A stretch of 20,664 nt of DNA, taken from NCBI GenBank assembly GCA_001468855.1, contig LDIV01000001.1:207131-227794 (forward strand). The letters are read 5' to 3'. The notes under the pieces were generated by a model, which was given only the letters and a program-made list of their open reading frames with translations, was not told the DNA's origin and searched no databases. Source of the stretch: a candidate division TM6 bacterium UASB124. GTDB lineage: Bacteria > Dependentiae > Babeliae > Babeliales > RVW-14. Made by a program: the position numbers and the translations under genes. Positions 17,101 through 20,664 of the stretch are shown piece after piece (positions within the stretch are counted from its first letter, which is position 1; each line of letters begins with the position of its first letter).

Positions 17101-17341
17101 CTATCAGACCGCACTAAAAGCAATAGATGTAATCATCAAAAGTAATAAATTTGAAGCTTTTGACACACCAATACTCTTGCTTTTAACAAATTTAATAAAT
17201 CAAATTGCAACCCAAAAAGATAAAGATCCACAAATTGTTAAAGCATTGATAACACTTACACAGGAACAAGACAAGATCCTAAACCTAAACCAAGAAATCA
17301 AAGACAAATTGCAAACACTCAAAGCATTCATAAAAGAATAG
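14129..17341 (+). CDS. Large secreted leucine-rich-repeat protein, unrecognised family
   Basis: 1070 residues; no named family recognised. An N-terminal hydrophobic signal (CISFILFFMHSLIA, cleavage near residue 21) suggests export. Residues 25-130 form a small conserved-looking domain. Residues 130-300 look helical. A middle domain (about 300-640) holds FRCCVEAAVYNLI (Cys313, Cys314), WCQLVSNIPGVKY (Trp393) and FQVGHSACLNIGYG (His533). Cys, Trp and His at such spacing could be a hydrolase core, but that is speculative. About four LRRs cover 742-835: LTSIPPIIYFLTNLRTLNLS, then HNKLTTLPPELKQLTKLNDL, then DLSYNLLTAIP and LESLNLNNNKI, in the bacterial SHNKLTTLP style. A charged linker (835-860) leads to a helical-repeat-like C-terminus. 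AAGGAG lies 5 nt before the ATG. It stands alone between the peptidase gene and clpB. Probable surface or host-interaction protein (inference). Confidence 0.7.
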   Translation: MNTATPCISFILFFMHSLIASIEIQETKGLYDCFKDNKKYLSPFNGIVWAKARLPEKFYRFGNAQVELGTSGEGHNVPIVKAIVNGDYNVQLALSIFFALGDEFGPSKADKNPASFLTPKHISQLLTLMDQAAEQSDKEQSVELFKAIFKDALDENQKNEKTQLGKQQYKTTLRQANKLVSIIIGALQETNSQSTTEQKYPRYTPYFLLLALLYEKAKNIDDLYVYCQNMPNALKDNWAELIKAKFDTANISIDQIKKKFDKATDKQEFIKNNYADMCYVEIQSQSQLGALPQFSKYEDISLNTDNGIVSFRCCVEAAVYNLILVLITQLGLYDKTKKVYSIEHLFDALKALLIKKQISFDEKELQSSLQKIKSFFIKYPKATPLEKNALIEWCQLVSNIPGVKYLQAKKSGDNPIKKEYLLPIVHIGQMDETSAKSIYGNNTRFMDNSFFLYEAAGVPSTYVQITNHLLGLRFKTFKQLANLFDLQNNESHEIEDDILYKGYSQGIYSIDVTLKGSVESKPFTIKIIFQVGHSACLNIGYGGEYRQRSNLEEKILTHTLLSYNTNFENQNLAALYLCNTPMIHRERIGINTKQSFFWYSKDLYQSLTPSYWPQLILSSNLFEEEMSLATLVTIFKEMYQQDKLLTNIIPLIEKQLSRILARRHMLPAEYWVGLLYPNRFASIVETLLLHFKNPQLIKELQDIVLLSYKQLQAKQDNPELFDEEIKQFCNNPNYWDLYVKQTTLDYSYQNLTSIPPIIYFLTNLRTLNLSHNKLTTLPPELKQLTKLNDLDLSYNLLTAIPSVLIEMKKQLESLNLNNNKIPNEEIQKVIPQSDKGKTASSDKEEIAAAIKNFESDDFESNDQAIKSFKNLFEKGIGYTEAIAIATNTIEKEYPFKGKQLFQSMIKTSKKHNQVYADEIEKSIIGIINNGFVNDNIQVIISIQELLTLLFELDRGFDFALQIANKMLEHDSFIKKREALSILIALTYRGRGYQTALKAIDVIIKSNKFEAFDTPILLLLTNLINQIATQKDKDPQIVKALITLTQEQDKILNLNQEIKDKLQTLKAFIKE

Positions 17342-17730
17342 TTTTTGTTAGTAAGGTGGAGTCTTTGACATACCAGGACTATACAGAGTAAGGATTTTTA
17401 TCAAAAAACGATGGAAGTATAACAGGATAAATACATAATTTGTTGGTACTGGTTCCCAATAGTACTTTAGAAAAAATTGGACATATTATTGAATTACTGG
17501 ATTTTTTTAATCCGTTGTGGAATGATTACGCAAATTATGGAAAGTTTTGTCACTAACTATAGTAATCAAAAAGAAACAGTGATGAGCTTGAGTTTTTAAA
17601 AAATGATTTTAATACGGATGCTATTAATATCACAAAACTTTATAAGCGCTGCTCTTCCCTGCTAGCCAACTACTACAAAATGGGGGTACAATCGCATCCC
17701 CATCTTCCTTCTTTAACTCCATGGAAATAA
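17341..17730 (+). pseudogene. Decayed ORF between the LRR gene and clpB
   Basis: One plus-strand frame reads as protein over 390 nt but is broken by stops at 17389, 17428 and a cluster of TAA, TAG, TAA at 17554-17565. The open parts look coding: LVLVPNSTLEKIGHIIELLD, then FFNPLWNDYANYGKF before the cluster, and after it 54 codons with DELEFLKNDFNTDAINITKL and RCSSLLANYYKMGVQSHPHL before a final TAA at 17728. It is in a different frame from the LRR gene that ends at 17341. I recognise no family. The absence of frameshifts and the sensible composition favour a pseudogene over chance, but chance is possible in AT-rich DNA. Confidence 0.4.
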
Positions 17731-17749
17731 GCTAAGCGCTGTGCTAGCC
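17643..17749. repeat. Repeated palindromic motif pair upstream of clpB
   Basis: TAAGCGCTG followed by GCTAGCC occurs twice: at 17643-17651 with 17661-17667, and at 17733-17741 with 17743-17749. Both contain self-complementary cores (AGCGCT, GCTAGC). The second copy can fold as GCTAaGC-loop-GCTAGC (17731-17748). Between them ATGGGG (17680-17685) pairs with CCCCAT (17698-17703). This lies 34 nt before the clpB start and may be regulatory. It does not match CIRCE. Confidence 0.4.
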
Positions 17750-17782
17750 TACCAAGAGAGATATATAATGTAGGAGAATAAT

Positions 17783-20338
17783 ATGAACCCGGAAAAATTT
17801 ACACACTCACTCACCGAAGTATTTCAAGGAGCATACAGTCTGGCAACCGAAAAATCTCATGCCACACTGCAACCACTTCATATACTTGCGGTACTTATAC
17901 AGCACGATTTAATACAATCCTGTTTTCAACAACGTGGAACTGACAGTACAATGCTCACAAACTTGGTTGAGCAAGAGTTGAATAAATTACCAAGCGTAAC
18001 CGGCGGTAGCGTCAGCGCCGATCATACGCTGCAAACTTTTTTTAATGAGTGCGATAAAGAGGCAAAAAATTTTGGTGATCAATTTATCAGTATTGATACA
18101 TGCTTTTTGACCATGAGCCAAACAGCAACACTACCACAATCAATCACCGATTTTTTTAAAAAACAATGTCCATATGCAAAAATCCGTGAATGGATTTTAC
18201 ACATGCGAAAGGGGGAATCCGTGAAAGATCAATCTGCAGAAAACAATTATCAAGTTCTAGAAAAATATTGTCAGGATTTAACGCAGCGAGCCCGCGAGGG
18301 TAAGCTTGATCCGGTTATTGGCCGTAATGATGAAATTAGGCGCGTTGTCCAAATTCTTTCTCGCCGTACCAAAAACAATCCGGTTCTTGTCGGCGATCCC
18401 GGTGTTGGCAAAACCGCCATCGTTGAAGGTATTGCGCAACGCATTATTAATAATGACGTTCCTGAAAGTTTACAGAACAGCAAAATTCTCATGCTCGATC
18501 TTGGTTCCTTAATTGCGGGAACTAAATATCGTGGCGAATTTGAAGAACGCCTTAAGGCAATTTTAACGGCTATCGAAAAAGAAGCAGATGGCATTATTTT
18601 ATTCATTGATGAATTACACATGTTGGTCGGTGCCGGTGCAACCGGCGGTGGTATGGATGCTTCAAACTTACTCAAGCCTGCGCTTGCCCGCGGCGTATTG
18701 CACTGCATCGGTGCTACAACCGCCGCTGAATACAAAAAATATATTGAAAAGGACGCTGCGCTTGAACGACGATTCCAAAAAGTATTGATTGAAGAACCAT
18801 CAATTCAGGATGCCATTTCTATTTTACGTGGCCTTAAAGAAAGATATGAGCTTCACCACGGAATTCGCATTAAAGATCAAGCAATCGTTCAAGCGGTCAA
18901 TATGGCTGCCCGTATGATCCCGGATCGATTCTTACCCGACAAAGCTATCGACCTCATCGACGAAGCTGCATCTATGGTCAAAATGGCAATCGATTCAAAA
19001 CCTGAAGAGATTGACCAACTTGAGCGCAGTATAAGACAACTGGAAATTGAAAAGGTAGCATTGAGCAAAGAGAAAGACGAGGCCTCCCAACAACGGCTTA
19101 AAGACCTGGAAAAAGAATTAAGTAATCTTAAAGAAAAACATCGCATCAAACTTGACCAATGGCAGGCAGAACGCAAACCGCTTGAAACCATTCAAAAGCT
19201 TCAAACCCAAATTGATGATACAAAGGTTGCGTATGCACAAGCAGAACGTGAAGGTGACTTTGCAAAAGCATCAAAAATAAAATATGGCACATTGGCTGAA
19301 CTAGAAAAAAAATTAGCAAGCGAACATGAAAAACTAAAAAAACTTAAGACTCATTTAATAAAAGAAGAAGTCGATGAAGATGATATTGCAGCCGTCTTAT
19401 CTCGCTGGGCAAAAATTCCTGTAGAAAAACTCAAAATGGAAGAAAGCCAAAAACTTATCGAGATGGAAAAAGAACTTCATCTTCGCGTTATTGGACAAGA
19501 CGAAGCCATTACAAAAATTTCCAACACCATTCGCACACACCGTGCCGGCATTGGTGACCCAAACAAACCGATCGGCTCGTTTTTATTTCTTGGGCCAACG
19601 GGTGTTGGCAAGACGGAGGTTGCTAAAACATTGGCTGACTATCTCTTTAATGATGAACACAAAATGGTACGTATCGACATGTCCGAATACATGGAAAAGC
19701 ATACCGTAGCCCGGCTCATTGGAGCCCCTCCCGGCTATGTTGGCTATGAAGAAGGCGGCCAACTCACAGAAGCCGTTCGTCGCCATCCGTACAGCGTCCT
19801 TCTGTTTGATGAAATAGAAAAAGCTCATCCGGATGTTTTTAATATTTTCCTCCAAATTCTTGATGATGGTCGCTTAACCGATTCTCAGGGCAGGACTGTT
19901 TCATTCAAAAATTGTATCCTGATTATGACCTCTAACATTGGCTCCGATCTAATTTTACAGGCCGGGGATGTAACGCCAAAAGTCCATAAAGAGATTGATT
20001 CACTCTTGCTCAAGTTTTTCAGACCGGAGTTCCTCAACCGAATAGATGAAATAGTCTACTTCCGTTCGCTCACTCAAGATGACATGAAAGAAATTGTCAA
20101 AGTGCAGCTAGAAGAGCTTAAAAAACGCATGTATGAAAAGAATATAGAATTGAAAATATCTGACAAAGCCATGATCAAGTTAGCTGACATAGGTTATGTA
20201 AAAGAATTTGGAGCACGACCACTTAAGAGAGCAATACAACAATATGTCATCAGCCCTCTTGCCGTAGAAATACTCAAAGCTCCAGATAAAAAGAACTTTA
20301 CAATTGATGTAGACAAAGAAGGTTTGAAGATTGCATAA
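17783..20338 (+). CDS. clpB: ATP-dependent disaggregase ClpB
   Basis: Hexameric AAA+ chaperone that, with DnaK, extracts and refolds aggregated proteins. At 851 residues it matches E. coli ClpB (857). An N-terminal Clp-N double repeat spans 1-145 and is rather divergent. NBD1 has GDPGVGKT (204-211, Lys210), DELH (276-279) and the Arg-finger region ERRFQK (328-333). The coiled-coil middle domain covers about 400-520, rich in Lys and Glu; its full length separates ClpB from ClpA and ClpC. NBD2 has GPTGVGKT (604-611, Lys610), FDEIEKAH with Asp676 and Glu677, and MTSNIGSD. The D2 small domain ends with [19 protein letters not shown]. No ClpP-binding IGL-type loop is evident. Start ATG follows TAGGAGAA (17770-17777). 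No CIRCE or HrcA site is seen. dnaK and grpE are not in the window. Confidence 0.97.
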   Translation: MNPEKFTHSLTEVFQGAYSLATEKSHATLQPLHILAVLIQHDLIQSCFQQRGTDSTMLTNLVEQELNKLPSVTGGSVSADHTLQTFFNECDKEAKNFGDQFISIDTCFLTMSQTATLPQSITDFFKKQCPYAKIREWILHMRKGESVKDQSAENNYQVLEKYCQDLTQRAREGKLDPVIGRNDEIRRVVQILSRRTKNNPVLVGDPGVGKTAIVEGIAQRIINNDVPESLQNSKILMLDLGSLIAGTKYRGEFEERLKAILTAIEKEADGIILFIDELHMLVGAGATGGGMDASNLLKPALARGVLHCIGATTAAEYKKYIEKDAALERRFQKVLIEEPSIQDAISILRGLKERYELHHGIRIKDQAIVQAVNMAARMIPDRFLPDKAIDLIDEAASMVKMAIDSKPEEIDQLERSIRQLEIEKVALSKEKDEASQQRLKDLEKELSNLKEKHRIKLDQWQAERKPLETIQKLQTQIDDTKVAYAQAEREGDFAKASKIKYGTLAELEKKLASEHEKLKKLKTHLIKEEVDEDDIAAVLSRWAKIPVEKLKMEESQKLIEMEKELHLRVIGQDEAITKISNTIRTHRAGIGDPNKPIGSFLFLGPTGVGKTEVAKTLADYLFNDEHKMVRIDMSEYMEKHTVARLIGAPPGYVGYEEGGQLTEAVRRHPYSVLLFDEIEKAHPDVFNIFLQILDDGRLTDSQGRTVSFKNCILIMTSNIGSDLILQAGDVTPKVHKEIDSLLLKFFRPEFLNRIDEIVYFRSLTQDDMKEIVKVQLEELKKRMYEKNIELKISDKAMIKLADIGYVKEFGARPLKRAIQQYVISPLAVEILKAPDKKNFTIDVDKEGLKIA

Positions 20339-20664
20339 GATATTCATTTTTTTCCGACAATTGCAGATATTTTGCTTAGCTAATTTTTCCTGTTGCATTG
20401 GAGCACAAAGACGCACACCATTGTGCTCTAATGCATCCAAAAAAGAAATTATATCTTTATTACCTTGGTTTTTTATGCATGAATTCTTGATACTGTTCGT
20501 TGTCCAACCAAATAGTTTAAAGACGACGTAATTGAGTAATTTTAACAGATAATTGTAAGTTATTATTCTTACGCAAATCCAGACTTTCAAGAGAAATTAA
20601 TTTATCAAACCAATCCGGTAATTGTTTAAGATCAAGTCTTCTAACGTGAGTTCGGGGTTTGAAA
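20339..20664 (-). pseudogene. Disrupted 3' part of an LRR-protein gene
   Basis: Reading leftwards from the window edge, one frame gives an LRR segment: RRLDLKQLPDWFDKLISLES, then LDLRKNNNLQLSVKITQLRR, then L and a TAA at 20517-20519. The same frame continues after the stop as TIWLDNEQYQEFMHKKPR before further stops. Another frame then carries on with GNKDIISFLDALEHNGVRLC followed by APMQQEKLAKQNI, a plausible tail for LRR proteins of this kind. One stop and one frameshift therefore separate pieces of what was probably one gene. The 5' part lies beyond the window; the 3' boundary near the clpB stop is uncertain. Convergent with clpB. The LRR assignment is good; the pseudogene call is moderately sure. 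Confidence 0.5.
20395..20434. repeat. 14-bp hairpin downstream of clpB
   Basis: GCATTGGAGCACAA (20395-20408) pairs with TTGTGCTCTAATGC (20421-20434): 14 pairs with one G-U wobble and a 12-nt loop. It begins 56 nt after the clpB stop and lies inside the LRR remnant. No T-run follows on either strand, so it is not a textbook intrinsic terminator, though it could end or stabilise clpB mRNA. Confidence 0.6.

Noticed and set aside
17697..17704. Sigma32-type -10 element (CCCCATCT) upstream of clpB
   Set aside because: It fits the -10 consensus, but no CTTGAA-like -35 lies at the right distance, and the bases are part of a hairpin.
17731..17770. CIRCE/HrcA operator, or TATAAT at 17764-17769 as the clpB promoter
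   Set aside because: The inverted repeat does not match TTAGCACTC-N9-GAGTGCTAA. The TATAAT is so close to the ATG that the transcript would start at or after the ribosome site.
18271..18735. 154-codon frame antisense to clpB
   Set aside because: It is the complementary shadow of the highly conserved NBD1 coding region.
20180..20590. 136-codon minus-strand frame as one intact gene
   Set aside because: Its end lies in clpB coding sequence and its start lies within LRR coding in another frame; only its middle part is explained, as a piece of the broken LRR gene.
1..20664. CRISPR array, insertion sequence, rRNA or integrase
   Set aside because: No regular repeat-spacer pattern, transposase or integrase motif or rRNA-like sequence was seen.

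Overview
The window is AT-rich bacterial chromosome with short spacers, recognisable AGGAG-type ribosome binding sites and standard stop codons. It mixes housekeeping genes (sufS, truB, kup, tRNA-Gly, a jag/khpB-like gene, mnmE, clpB) with divergent exported proteins: a lipoprotein hydrolase, a long coiled-coil protein, a C39-like cysteine peptidase and a 1070-residue leucine-rich-repeat (LRR) protein. It also holds several decaying gene remnants. Conserved core genes beside secreted LRR proteins and pseudogenes suggest a host-associated bacterium with a reduced genome, for example from Candidatus Dependentiae (TM6) or a similar protist-associated lineage. That placement is inference; no marker gene here proves it.

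Layout. 1-1792, minus strand: sufS (cysteine desulfurase), a gap of about 260 bases with gene-tail-like debris, then the 5' part of a prolyl-tRNA deacylase-like gene stopped at a premature codon next to the window edge. 1793-6574, plus strand: a tight run of five genes. These are a lipoprotein alpha/beta hydrolase with a Cys nucleophile elbow, biotin carboxylase, a biotin carrier overlapping it by 10 nt, a MerR-type regulator overlapping the carrier by 41 nt, and truB. 6575-6946: a spacer with an inverted repeat, a possible 32-codon ORF and the kup promoter. 6947-10369: kup (K+ uptake) converging with a secreted coiled-coil gene, only 18 nt apart. 10370-10538: divergent promoters for the coiled-coil gene and tRNA-Gly(GCC). 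10539-14017, plus strand: tRNA-Gly, jag-like gene, mnmE (26-nt overlap) and the exported C39-like peptidase. 14129-17341: the secreted LRR protein. 17342-17782: a same-frame decayed ORF with several stops, and repeated palindromic motifs in front of clpB. 17783-20338: clpB. 20339-20664, minus strand: the disrupted 3' part of another LRR gene, with a 14-bp hairpin.

How the genes work together. The carboxylase pair, hydrolase, MerR regulator and truB are probably co-transcribed from the promoter near 1849-1877; the carboxyltransferase partner is not in the window. The jag-mnmE order is the usual bacterial one (yidC-jag-mnmE), but the jag-like protein has lost the visible KH signature and the R3H domain. 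The peptidase and the LRR protein are candidates for cell-surface or host-directed functions.
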